From Phycisphaerales bacterium (lineage in GTDB: Bacteria > Planctomycetota > Phycisphaerae > Phycisphaerales > UBA1924), in the NCBI GenBank assembly GCA_007693765.1, contig RECZ01000122.1:1-53359 (forward strand): 53,359 bases of DNA. The letters are read 5' to 3'. A model generated the notes under the pieces. The model was not told where the DNA came from. It ran no database searches and saw only the letters and a program-made list of their open reading frames with translations. Position numbers and translations under genes: made by a program. How positions within the stretch are numbered: position 1 is the first letter of the stretch; the number at the start of each line of letters is the position of its first letter. Positions 7,860 to 16,341 of the stretch are shown in pieces.

Positions 7860-9211
7860 CCCTCGAGCGCCCCGCGGAGCCGCTCGCCGACGAGCGAGCC
7901 CAACGCCAGCGTCTCGATCTCCGTGCCCGTGTCCATGAGCATCGCAAGGGGATCGGAATCGCTCGAATCGCCCACGGCCACGCGCACGACGCCCGCGATG
8001 GGGCCTGGATCGAACATAAAGAGCGAGGGCTGCAGGCCCAGCGCACGGGCGCCGTTAGTGGTGATCATGCGCAGCAGCGTGCGGGCGTCGGCGCCGTCGC
8101 GCTCACGGAGGCAGCGCGCCTCATCGAGCGTGGCGATGCGCGCCGGGCCCTCGCGCGGCAGGTTCACCACGGAATCCGTGCCCAGCGCGACGTTCACGCC
8201 GGCGTCGAGCATGTCGCGCCAACGGTGCCGCCCGACGGTTTCGCCCCGTCCGAAGTACGCCCAGCCGCGGGGGCACACGACGACGTCGGCGGCGGTCGAG
8301 GCGAGCATCGGCAGCGCCCCGTCGGGGCAGTCGTTGACGTGGGCCAGCAGCCAGTGCGCAGCGCGCAGGGAGGGTTCGAGGTGCGCGACGGGGTGTGCGC
8401 CCGCGCCGACATCGTCGAGGATCGCATCCGACCAGACGTCGAAGCGTTCGAGCAGGGCGCGGATTGGGCCGTCGCCCTGTTCAATGAACCGGCGTTCCTC
8501 GACGCTCTCGGCGAGGTGCGTGCAGAGCGGGGCCCCGGTGCGGGCGGAGAGCTCGCAGACGCCCGCGTAGAGGCGTGAGCCCGCCGTGAACGGCGCGTGC
8601 GGCGAGAGGCCGATGCGCACCCGGTTGGCGTCGCCCACGCCGACACGATCCAGCATGGCCGCGGCGTCGCGCAGGACCGTGGCCTGGCGATCGCCGACGC
8701 CGAAGAGCTCAACGTACGAGACGCCGAGCAACGGGGATGCACGCAACTCCAACGCGGCCTCGACGCGCCCGACGCCCGCGATGTCCCCCACCGCGACGAC
8801 GCCGCCGGCGATCGATAGCGCCACGCCGAGGCGAACCGATTCGCGGATCGCACCCTCTTCGTGGAGGCGCTCGCGGAGGATCATCGCCAGCCACGAGTCG
8901 AAGCCGTCGGCGGGGTCGTACCCACGGGGGCCGATGTGGGTGAGGTCGAGGTGGGTGTGGGCGTTGACGTGGCCGGGCGTCAAAACGCTGTCGGGCAGGT
9001 CGATCTGGGGGGCGCCCACCGATCCCGGGTGCTGATCGACGAGCCCCGGGGCGCCCGCGGCCAGGACCTCGCACCCCGCGGCGCCGACCCGGAGCAGCAG
9101 CGAGCCGGGAGCCGCCTGCACGCCGTGGGCGTCGACGACGGCGCGGGCGTCCAGGCGGATCGTGTGTGGAGCGCGGGCTCCGGGGGTGGTGAAGACGGGG
9201 ATCGGATTCAT
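7856..9211 (-). CDS. Amidohydrolase family protein (chlorohydrolase/deaminase-like)
   Basis: A 451-residue metal-dependent hydrolase of the amidohydrolase superfamily, subgroup with cytosine, adenosine and guanine deaminases. The metal-binding HxH is in VNAHTHLDLTH. Further ligands are in CTHLAES and LLAHVND, and the metal-binding Asp in ALGTDSVVNLP. The C-terminal beta segment is typical of the family. The substrate is not determinable; S-adenosylhomocysteine, 5-methylthioadenosine, aminofutalosine or guanine derivatives are all possible. The ATG at 9211 (MNPIPVF) is preferred over an earlier in-frame start at 9286. Its stop overlaps the glycosylase GTG by 4 bases. Confidence 0.82.
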   Translation of the reverse strand: MNPIPVFTTPGARAPHTIRLDARAVVDAHGVQAAPGSLLLRVGAAGCEVLAAGAPGLVDQHPGSVGAPQIDLPDSVLTPGHVNAHTHLDLTHIGPRGYDPADGFDSWLAMILRERLHEEGAIRESVRLGVALSIAGGVVAVGDIAGVGRVEAALELRASPLLGVSYVELFGVGDRQATVLRDAAAMLDRVGVGDANRVRIGLSPHAPFTAGSRLYAGVCELSARTGAPLCTHLAESVEERRFIEQGDGPIRALLERFDVWSDAILDDVGAGAHPVAHLEPSLRAAHWLLAHVNDCPDGALPMLASTAADVVVCPRGWAYFGRGETVGRHRWRDMLDAGVNVALGTDSVVNLPREGPARIATLDEARCLRERDGADARTLLRMITTNGARALGLQPSLFMFDPGPIAGVVRVAVGDSSDSDPLAMLMDTGTEIETLALGSLVGERLRGALEG

Positions 9212-9359
9212 GGGGGGTAGGGGTTCAGGCCGATGGATTCTCGGAACGTGCGTGGCGTGGCGCGGATGATGCGCCCCCGCCGACACGGTATGCTGTGATC
9301 AACGCTGGCGCGCTGTCCGAGCCCCGGCGCAACCTATCCCGCCCAGAGGAGTTGGCCCC

Positions 9360-10205
9360 ATGTTGAAGGTGATCCCCGCCCTACTTACCGCCGCCCTGAT
9401 CATCGGGTCGATGAGCGGCTGCGCGAACCAGCGCTACGAGCAGCTCGACGCCGCCTACAGGGCCACCCTGTCTCGCAACCAGGAACTCCAGCAGGAACTG
9501 GACGCCCTGCAGCGCGAGATCGACATGCTTCAGGCCCGCATCGGCGATAGCGACTCCGCCTTCGGCAGCGCCGCGGAGACCAATGCCCAGTTGCGCGCTG
9601 ACCTCCTCCGTCTGCAGGAGCGGTACCGGCAGCTCGAGTCGCGTCTCGCCAACCTCGACTTCACGGCGCTCAACCCGGAGACAGACGCGGCCCTCCGCGA
9701 ACTCGCCCGGCAGCACCCGGACCTGATCACGTACGACTCGCGTCGCGGCATGCTCCGCTTCGCCAGCGACCTCACGTTCGCGCTCGGCTCTGTCGAGGTG
9801 CAGCCTCAGGCGACGCAGAGCCTGCAGGCGCTCGCTCGCGTCCTGCAGGGCGCGGCCGCGACAGGTTACGACCTGCGCATCGTCGGCCACACGGACAACG
9901 TGCCCATCGGCAGCGCCACGGCGCAGCGACACCCGACCAACACGCACCTCTCGGCGCACCGCGCCATCGCCGTGCGTGATGTGCTGGGCAGCGCGGGCAT
10001 CTCGCGCAACCGCATGGAAGTCGCCGGATGGGGCGAGCATCGTCCGGCGGTCGCCAACCGCCCGGGCCGCGGCGGCACCGAAGAGAACCGGCGCGTCGAG
10101 ATCTTCCTCGTTCCTTCCACGGGCAGCGCGGAGTTGGAGTCGAGCAGCGGAGCCGCGTCGCCCGCACCCTCCAGCACCCGCAGAGAGCCCGAGCCGATGA
10201 AATGA
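9360..10205 (+). CDS. OmpA-family peptidoglycan-binding lipoprotein
   Basis: A 281-residue probable outer-membrane lipoprotein. A hydrophobic signal ends in the lipobox MSGC, with Cys near residue 21. Residues about 25-95 form a heptad-rich coiled coil (QELQQELDALQREIDML). A short linker leads to an OmpA/MotB C-terminal domain with VGHTDNVPI, LSAHRAIAVRDVL and GWGEHRPAV, then ENRRVEIFL. The domain binds diaminopimelate in peptidoglycan and would tether the envelope. AGGAG lies about 10 bases before the ATG. The last codon overlaps the tsaB start as ATGA. Confidence 0.88.
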   Translation: MLKVIPALLTAALIIGSMSGCANQRYEQLDAAYRATLSRNQELQQELDALQREIDMLQARIGDSDSAFGSAAETNAQLRADLLRLQERYRQLESRLANLDFTALNPETDAALRELARQHPDLITYDSRRGMLRFASDLTFALGSVEVQPQATQSLQALARVLQGAAATGYDLRIVGHTDNVPIGSATAQRHPTNTHLSAHRAIAVRDVLGSAGISRNRMEVAGWGEHRPAVANRPGRGGTEENRRVEIFLVPSTGSAELESSSGAASPAPSSTRREPEPMK

Positions 10206-10933
10206 ACGCCACGGCGCACCGGCGTCTGACGCTCGCCATCGAAATCAGCAACCCCTCCACCGACCCGGCCTCGCCCGGGTCGGTGTGCATCGGGGAGACG
10301 CCCTCGGGCGCCCCCCCCACCGTTCTCGCCACACAACACCTCGCCCCAAGAGCTCGCCACGACGATGCGCTGGCGCCGGCCATCGCCGGCGTCCTCGAGA
10401 ACGCCGGCGCCGCTCCGGCGGATGTGGCCCGGCTCGCGGTCTCGATCGGGCCCGGCGGGTTCACCGCCCTGCGGATCGCCGCGGTGACCGCCAAGCTGTT
10501 CTCCGAGGCGACAGGCGCGGCGTGTGTGGCTGTGCCCACGGCTGCGGTTGCGGCTTGGGGCCCGGGTCTTTCCGGTGTGTTCGCGGTGGCGCTGGCCAGC
10601 AAGGGTGAATCGGCGTGGGTGGCCGTCTATCGCCGCGACGGCGTGAATGCACCCCCGACGCCGCTGCACGAGGGTTCGCTGTGCGACGCCGCCGCGATGT
10701 GCCGTCTACACGCGGCGACGCCGCTGGCGTCGATCATCGCCGACCGCTTCCTGCCGGCGTCGTTCGCGGCATGGGCGGCTGAGAACCGCGTGGAGATCCG
10801 CCCGCTCGTGCTGCGTGCGGAAGACTGCCTGCGCGCCGCCGCTGGCCTCCCTGACGTCGATCCGATCGTGATGGCTCCGTTGTACCCCCGCGAGCCCGAA
10901 GCGGTGAGCAAATGGCGGGAACTACACGGTTGA
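10202..10933 (+). CDS. tsaB: tRNA threonylcarbamoyladenosine biosynthesis protein TsaB
   Basis: Accessory subunit of the t6A37 tRNA-modifying complex, acting with TsaD and TsaE. The 243-residue product begins LTLAIEISNPS, equivalent to the usual LAIDTS. It has the core signature VSIGPGGFTALRIAAVTAK, close to the canonical GPGSFTGLR, and a typical C-terminal LYPREPEAV. It lacks a complete ATPase site, as expected for TsaB. The ATG at 10202 overlaps the preceding stop by 4 bases, so translation is probably coupled to the lipoprotein. No tsaD or tsaE is present in the window. Confidence 0.82.
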   Translation: MNATAHRRLTLAIEISNPSTDPASPGSVCIGETPSGAPPTVLATQHLAPRARHDDALAPAIAGVLENAGAAPADVARLAVSIGPGGFTALRIAAVTAKLFSEATGAACVAVPTAAVAAWGPGLSGVFAVALASKGESAWVAVYRRDGVNAPPTPLHEGSLCDAAAMCRLHAATPLASIIADRFLPASFAAWAAENRVEIRPLVLRAEDCLRAAAGLPDVDPIVMAPLYPREPEAVSKWRELHG

Positions 10934-10983
10934 GGCCCGCGCACGCCCTTCGTCCTTCGTCCTTCGGGGGCTATGCTCTGCCC

Positions 10984-11805
10984 GTGCCACTCGCCCTTGC
11001 ACCTCAGATCGTCGTTCGGTCGCTGGTCCGCTGGGGACGCTTCACGCGCTTCACCGCCGCGACGGTCGACGGGTTCTTCCGCGGCGTCGGCACGTGGTCG
11101 AAGTGGTCGAGGCTGCGCCCGCAACTCTACTTCGTAGGGACGACGTCGATCCCCGTGCTGGCGCTCACCGGCGCGTTCATCGGCGCCATCCTCGCCATCG
11201 AGGGCTACCTGCAGTTCGCGTCGATCGGGCAGGAGAACAGGCTCGGCGGCGTCATCAACCTCTCGGTGATCAAGCAGATCGGGCCCGTCCTCGCGGCGAT
11301 CATGCTCGCGGGTCGCGTCGGGTGCTCGCTCGCGGCGGAGCTGGGCTCGATGCGCGTCACCGAGCAGCTCGACGCCATGCGGGCGATGGCGGCGGACCCG
11401 ATCCGCGTACTCGTCGTGCCGCGCGTCGTGGCGTGCATCGTGATGATCCCGCCGTTGACGGTCGTCTCGAACCTGTGCGGCGTGTTCGGAGGCTGGGTGA
11501 TCACGACGCAGTTCTACGACGCCAGCCCGGACCAGTACTGGCGCTACACGGAAGCCTTCATCACCTGGTTCGATGTGGCGAACGGGCTGATCAAGTCCGT
11601 CTTCTTCGGGGCGGCCATCGGGCTGATCGCCTGCTACAAGGGCTTCACGTGCAAGCCGGGCGCCGAGGGCGTCGGGCGCGCGACGACGGACGCGTTCGTT
11701 ATCAGCTTTCTGGCGATCATCATCATGAACCTGCTGCTCGCCAAGCTGCTCAACGACATCGACCTCATCCGCACTGGCGGCGCGCTGCGCAACCTCATGG
11801 GCTGA
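10984..11805 (+). CDS. mlaE: MlaE-family ABC transporter permease
   Basis: Inner-membrane permease of an MCE/Mla-type phospholipid transporter. From the GTG at 10984 it is 273 residues. Family motifs are IPVLALTGAFIGAILAIEGY, a central RVGCSLAAELGSMRVTEQLDAM with the conserved E-L-G-x-M-x-V-x-E-Q region, and a C-terminal CYKGFTCKPGAEGVGRATT. Five or so membrane segments are visible. An in-frame ATG at 10912 would add 24 Ala/Pro/Arg-rich residues and overlap tsaB by 22 bases. The GTG is preferred because a TATGCT hexamer lies 6 bases before it and the conserved part starts soon after. The usual MlaF ATPase and MlaD partner genes are not adjacent. Confidence 0.88.
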   Translation: MPLALAPQIVVRSLVRWGRFTRFTAATVDGFFRGVGTWSKWSRLRPQLYFVGTTSIPVLALTGAFIGAILAIEGYLQFASIGQENRLGGVINLSVIKQIGPVLAAIMLAGRVGCSLAAELGSMRVTEQLDAMRAMAADPIRVLVVPRVVACIVMIPPLTVVSNLCGVFGGWVITTQFYDASPDQYWRYTEAFITWFDVANGLIKSVFFGAAIGLIACYKGFTCKPGAEGVGRATTDAFVISFLAIIIMNLLLAKLLNDIDLIRTGGALRNLMG

Positions 11806-11970
11806 TCGAGGCGGTCGCTCCCCGTCGCGGCGCCCCCACAATGGGCGGCCGGTGCAATGGGTTTTTGCTGTGCGCGGGGCGGGTGACCCGGGTGCCGCGG
11901 GCGAAGTGCCGTGGCGATTCGGACGATGATTTATCCGTCCCGCCCGCGATCCCCCACCGAGGAGACTTGG

Positions 11971-14900
11971 ATGCCCGCAGCGTTTGAGACGGCAGCGATG
12001 GTCACGTCGACATACGGTGCGACGGCGACCGGTGTCTTCGTGCCGGTGACGGGCGGCGCGGGGCTTGTGTTCACGACGCTGGTGGTCGTCTTCGCGTGCG
12101 CCGTGTTGCTGCTTGTGATGCTGCAGATCCGTCGGTCATTGCTGCGCATCAAGTCGGAGCTCCGGCGTGTTGAGGACGAGTCATCGGTCCTGGCGCTGGT
12201 CGCGAGCCGAACGCATAACGCGGTGATCATCGCAGATGCGCAGGGCCGCATGGAATGGGTGAATGAAGGGTTCGTCCGGATGACCGGGTACACGCTCGAA
12301 GAAGTGCGCGGGCGCACGCCGGGTTCGGTGCTGCAGGGCCCAGACACCGACCCGGAGACCGTCGCGCACATCCGCGACTGCCTGCGAGCGAAGCGCGGGT
12401 TCAACGTGGAGATCCTGAACTACTCGAAGAGCGGGCGGCGCTACTGGCTTGATGTCGAGGTGCGCCCCGTGTTCGGGCCCGACGGCGAGGTGCACCGGTT
12501 CGTCGCCATCGAGATGGACGTCACCGAGCGGAAGAACGCGGAGGCCGAGCGTGAGCGCCTGCTGCACGATCTGAACGTGCGCATCGCCGCGCTGCGGACG
12601 ATCAACCTCGTCGCGTCGTTGTTGCAGAGCGAGACGCTCTCGGAGGAAGAGGTCTGCGGCCGGGTGCGCAGCGTCCTCGAGCGTGGCGTGTTCACCGATG
12701 AGCGGGTGGCCGCCCGGCTCACGCTCGACGGGGTCGTCATCGGCGCGGATGCGTCGATGGAGGGGATGACGCTGTGCGCCTCGGAGTGGACGCTGCGGGG
12801 GAATCGGAGCCTGCGGCTCGAGGCGATCGCCTCGTCGCAGCCCGAAGGAGAACAGCGCCCGGAGCCCGTGCCGATCCACTCCCGGGAGACGCTCGAGATG
12901 GTGGGCGAGATGCTCGCCTCGCACCTGAACCGGCGCTGGCTGGAGTCGCATATCCGGCACAACGCCGAGCAGAACACGCGGACGCTCGACCTGCAGCAGG
13001 GCATGACGTTCACATTTCAGAAGATCGACGGCCGGTTCATCCACACGCTCTGCCGCGGCAAACTCCTCCGCAGGCTCGGCTTCGAACCGGCCGACATCGA
13101 GGGCAAATCGCTCGCCGAGTTCCTGCCGGAGAAGCTCGCGCGAGAGAAGGAAAAGTCGTACGCGCGGGCGTGGGAGGGTGAACGCTGCTCCTACGAGGGA
13201 CATTCGGCCGACGGGACAATCGTGTATATCGCGCAGCTCGAGCCGGTGATCGTAGGTGGGCGCGTGCTCGAGGTGATCGCCACGTGCGTGGACATCACCG
13301 AGCGGCGGACGGCGGAGGAGCAGCAAGCCCAGGCGACGCGTTTCCTGCAATCCACGCTCGACTCGCTCAGCGCCCACATCGCGTTGCTCGACGATGAGGG
13401 GACGATCGTCGCCGTCAACAGGGCGTGGCGCGACTTCGCCGCGAAGAACGGGCTCATGCTCGACGGCTTCGGGCTGGGCCTCAACTACATCCAGACGTGC
13501 CGCGACGCCACCGGAGAATGCGCTGAGGAGGCGGAGGCTGTCGCGACAGGCGTGCTCTCGGTGCTGCACCACGAGCGCGACGAGTTCTCGATCGTGTACC
13601 CCTGCCACTCTCCCGACAAGAACCGATGGTTCGTGGCCCGTGCCACCCGATTCCATGACGAGGGCCGAACCTGGATCGCCGTCTCGCACGAGAACGTGAC
13701 CGAGCAGGTCGAGGCCGAGACGGCGTTGAACGCCCACGCGAAGCAGCAGGCGGCGATCGCACACCTCGGACAGCACGCGCTGCACGACAGCGACATCGAC
13801 ACGCTGATCGAGCGCGCCACGGGCATCGTCGCCGAGACGCTCAATGTCACGATGTGCGCCGTCTTCGTGCACGACGCCACCAAGCAGGCGATGCTCGTGC
13901 GTGGAGGCGCGGGCGGCCTCGGGCACGGTTGCGGCGAGGTGTCGGACTCTCAGCCCCTGCTTCGGGCCGCGATGGACGCCCATGAGCCGATCGTCGTCAC
14001 GGACGCCGTGGATGAGCGGGTGCGTCGAGTCCCCAAGTGCTTCCTCGAACGCGGGGCGCGCAGCGGTCTGGGCATCGGCGTGCATACCCACACCGGGCCG
14101 TACGGCGTGCTGGCGGTGTTCTCTGAGCACGCCCGCTCGTTCGACGGGAACGATCTGAACTTCGTCCGCGCGGTGGCGAACGTGCTGGCGTCGGTCATCG
14201 AGCGGCAACGCGCTGTGGAGCAGATGCAGGAGCACGCGAGCGACCTGCTCATCGCCAAGGAGACGCTCGAGCGGCAGGCGGGAGAACTCACGCGCCGCAA
14301 TCACGAGTTGCAGGCCGCACAACTGGCCGCGGAGAGCGCCAGCCGCGCCAAGAGCGAGTTCCTCGCCAATATGAGCCACGAGATCCGCACGCCGATGACG
14401 GCGATCCTCGGCTACGCGGATCTGCTGCAGGAGACCGGCCAGTCCGACCTGGAGCGGGCCGAGCACGTCCGCACGATCCGTCGCAACGGTGAACATCTGA
14501 TCGCCGTCATCAACGACATCCTCGACCTCTCCAAAATCGAGGCCGAGCGGATGGAGGTCGAGCGGATCGAGTGCTCGCCGCTGCGCATCGCCGCGGACGT
14601 CGTCTCGCTGCTGCGCCTCCGCGCCGGCGCCAAGGATCTCGACCTCACGCTGGACTGCCACGTGCCCGTGCCGGAGGTCATCGAGTCGGACCCGACCCGT
14701 CTCCGGCAGATCCTCATGAACCTGGTGGGCAACGCCATCAAGTTCACCGACTCCGGCAGCGTGCGTGTCGTGCTGGCGCTCGATGACACCGCGCCGGGCG
14801 CACGTCCGAAGCTGCGGATCGACGTGGTGGACACCGGCGTCGGGATCTCTCCCGAGCAGCGGACGGTGCTGTTCCGCCCCTTTGCGCAGGGCGACACCTC

Positions 14901-15537
14901 GACGTCGCGCAGGTTCGGCGGCACGGGGCTGGGGCTGGCGATCTCACGCCGCCTGGCGCAACTCCTCGGTGGTGACATCACGCTCGAGAGCGAGGCGGGC
15001 CGCGGCAGCACGTTCTCGCTCACGATCGATCCCGGCGCGTTCGACCCCGAGAAGCTCATCGCCACCCCAGACCGCGTCGACGCGATCCTCAATCACGCAA
15101 GCCACGCCCCGCTGGAGGGCGACGGAACGTCGGCGGTGACGCTGCGCGGCCGCGTGCTGCTCGCCGAAGACGGCCCCGACAATCAGCGCCTCCTCTCGCA
15201 CCACCTCCGCAAGGCGGGCGCCCAGGTCGAAATCGCCGCCAACGGGTTGCAGGCCGTCGAACTCGTCGAGGATGCGCAAAGACGAGGCGACCCCTTCGCG
15301 CTGATCCTCATGGACATGCAGATGCCCGAGATGGACGGGTACACCGCGGCCAGGGCGATCCGCGATTCGGGCGTCGCGACGCCGATCGTCGCGCTGACCG
15401 CCCATGCGATGCGCGGCGACCGCGAGAAATGCATCAACGCCGGTTGCGACGACTACCTGAGCAAGCCCGTCCTCCGCGACGACCTGCTGCGGGTGTGCCG
15501 CGAATGGCTGTGCCGGGCATCCAACGCCGCGGCGTGA
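11971..15537 (+). CDS. Hybrid sensor histidine kinase (TM-PAS-PAS-PAS-GAF-HisKA-HATPase-receiver)
   Basis: A 1188-residue signalling kinase. A single membrane segment lies near residues 31-54. A PAS/PAC unit spans about 75-195 (VNEGFVRMTGYTLEEV, then MDVTERKNAE). A second is at about 338-445 (CVDITERRTAEE) and a third at about 455-585 (ENVTEQVEAE). A GAF domain covers about 606-745. HisKA has the phospho-acceptor in MSHEIRTPM, His803. The ATPase shows N (MNLVGNAIKF), G1 (VDTGVGIS), F (LFRPFAQGD) and G2 (GGTGLGLAIS) boxes. A receiver follows with phospho-acceptor Asp1115 in LILMDMQMPEMDG. The start has GAGGAG 7 bases upstream. No partner regulator is adjacent, and the signal is unknown. Confidence 0.93.
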   Translation: MPAAFETAAMVTSTYGATATGVFVPVTGGAGLVFTTLVVVFACAVLLLVMLQIRRSLLRIKSELRRVEDESSVLALVASRTHNAVIIADAQGRMEWVNEGFVRMTGYTLEEVRGRTPGSVLQGPDTDPETVAHIRDCLRAKRGFNVEILNYSKSGRRYWLDVEVRPVFGPDGEVHRFVAIEMDVTERKNAEAERERLLHDLNVRIAALRTINLVASLLQSETLSEEEVCGRVRSVLERGVFTDERVAARLTLDGVVIGADASMEGMTLCASEWTLRGNRSLRLEAIASSQPEGEQRPEPVPIHSRETLEMVGEMLASHLNRRWLESHIRHNAEQNTRTLDLQQGMTFTFQKIDGRFIHTLCRGKLLRRLGFEPADIEGKSLAEFLPEKLAREKEKSYARAWEGERCSYEGHSADGTIVYIAQLEPVIVGGRVLEVIATCVDITERRTAEEQQAQATRFLQSTLDSLSAHIALLDDEGTIVAVNRAWRDFAAKNGLMLDGFGLGLNYIQTCRDATGECAEEAEAVATGVLSVLHHERDEFSIVYPCHSPDKNRWFVARATRFHDEGRTWIAVSHENVTEQVEAETALNAHAKQQAAIAHLGQHALHDSDIDTLIERATGIVAETLNVTMCAVFVHDATKQAMLVRGGAGGLGHGCGEVSDSQPLLRAAMDAHEPIVVTDAVDERVRRVPKCFLERGARSGLGIGVHTHTGPYGVLAVFSEHARSFDGNDLNFVRAVANVLASVIERQRAVEQMQEHASDLLIAKETLERQAGELTRRNHELQAAQLAAESASRAKSEFLANMSHEIRTPMTAILGYADLLQETGQSDLERAEHVRTIRRNGEHLIAVINDILDLSKIEAERMEVERIECSPLRIAADVVSLLRLRAGAKDLDLTLDCHVPVPEVIESDPTRLRQILMNLVGNAIKFTDSGSVRVVLALDDTAPGARPKLRIDVVDTGVGISPEQRTVLFRPFAQGDTSTSRRFGGTGLGLAISRRLAQLLGGDITLESEAGRGSTFSLTIDPGAFDPEKLIATPDRVDAILNHASHAPLEGDGTSAVTLRGRVLLAEDGPDNQRLLSHHLRKAGAQVEIAANGLQAVELVEDAQRRGDPFALILMDMQMPEMDGYTAARAIRDSGVATPIVALTAHAMRGDREKCINAGCDDYLSKPVLRDDLLRVCREWLCRASNAAA

Positions 15538-15550
15538 GGCGTGCTCCGCG

Positions 15551-16174
15551 TCAATCGAGGGCGTTGCCGAACCTGTCGCGCTGGAGCGGGGCGAGCACGT
15601 CGAGGATGCGGCGTTGCACCTCCGCGGGGGTGCCGAGGGCGTCGATCGCGCTCCGCTTGTCGGCGGCATAGTGCGCGAGGACTGGCTGCGTCTCGGCGCG
15701 GTAGATCGAGAGCCGACGGCGGATAACGTCTTCCTTGGTGTCGTCGGCCCGCTTCTCACGCTCAGCGCGGAGCCGGAGGCGGGCGACCATCTCGTCCATA
15801 TCGTCGCAGTCGAGATGGATGATGCGCAAGACGTCGATGTGCTCGTCCATCAACTCGGCCTGCGTCTCGCTGCGGGGGATGCCGTCGAGGAGCAGCAGGT
15901 CGGCCTCTGGGCTGTAGGCGCCCTTCTCGACCAACTCGGCGGTGTAGCGGCGCCAGAGTTCGACGGTGACGTCGTCGGGAACCAGTTCGCCCTTTGTGGA
16001 AAAGCTCAGAAAGAGGCGCCCCATCTCGGAGTCTTTGTCGAGCGCACGGAACATGTCGCCCGTCGAGAGGTGAAAGAAGCCCGGGATGCACCCGAGGATC
16101 TTCCCCTGCGTGCCTTTGCCCACGCCCGGCGCACCGAACAAAAGGACCGTCTTGTAGCGTTGTGTCGTGCTCAT
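15551..16174 (-). CDS. adk: Adenylate-kinase-like nucleoside monophosphate kinase
   Basis: Transfers phosphate between adenine nucleotides. The 207-residue product has the P-loop FGAPGVGKGTQGK and the AMP-binding STGDMFRAL. LLLDGIPRSETQAE is close to the usual DGFPRT. A short LID near residues 130-145 (AEREKRADDTKEDVIRRRL) lacks zinc-binding cysteines. The substitution of Ile for Phe in DGFPR and the slightly unusual N-terminus place it at the edge of the family, so a different nucleoside monophosphate substrate is possible. It is convergent with the hybrid kinase, 13 bases away, and divergent from recJ. Confidence 0.82.
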   Translation of the reverse strand: MSTTQRYKTVLLFGAPGVGKGTQGKILGCIPGFFHLSTGDMFRALDKDSEMGRLFLSFSTKGELVPDDVTVELWRRYTAELVEKGAYSPEADLLLLDGIPRSETQAELMDEHIDVLRIIHLDCDDMDEMVARLRLRAEREKRADDTKEDVIRRRLSIYRAETQPVLAHYAADKRSAIDALGTPAEVQRRILDVLAPLQRDRFGNALD

Positions 16175-16329
16175 CCGGTGGTTTCTGCGTGCGGCACGCG
16201 CCTCTGGCGTCGGGCGGGCTGGTCGGGGGTGTGCGTGGGCCGACTGGGGAGGGAAAGAGTACCGCCCCCCGCGCCGGGGGCAAGCGCCGGCGGCATGTTC
16301 CGTCGTGGGCGTCGAGGCCGATAAGCGGG

Positions 16330-16335
16330 TATCTT
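16330..16335 (+). promoter_or_regulatory. Candidate -10 for a leaderless recJ transcript
   Basis: TATCTT lies 6 bases before the recJ ATG, the spacing expected if transcription starts at the A of the start codon. The recJ start lacks a Shine-Dalgarno-like sequence. No convincing -35 was seen. Confidence 0.3.
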
Positions 16336-16341
16336 GAGCGT

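Noticed and set aside
12181-14661. 826-codon antisense frame opposite the hybrid kinase
   Set aside because: Shadow frame; composition is repetitive His/Arg/Leu with no domain signature.
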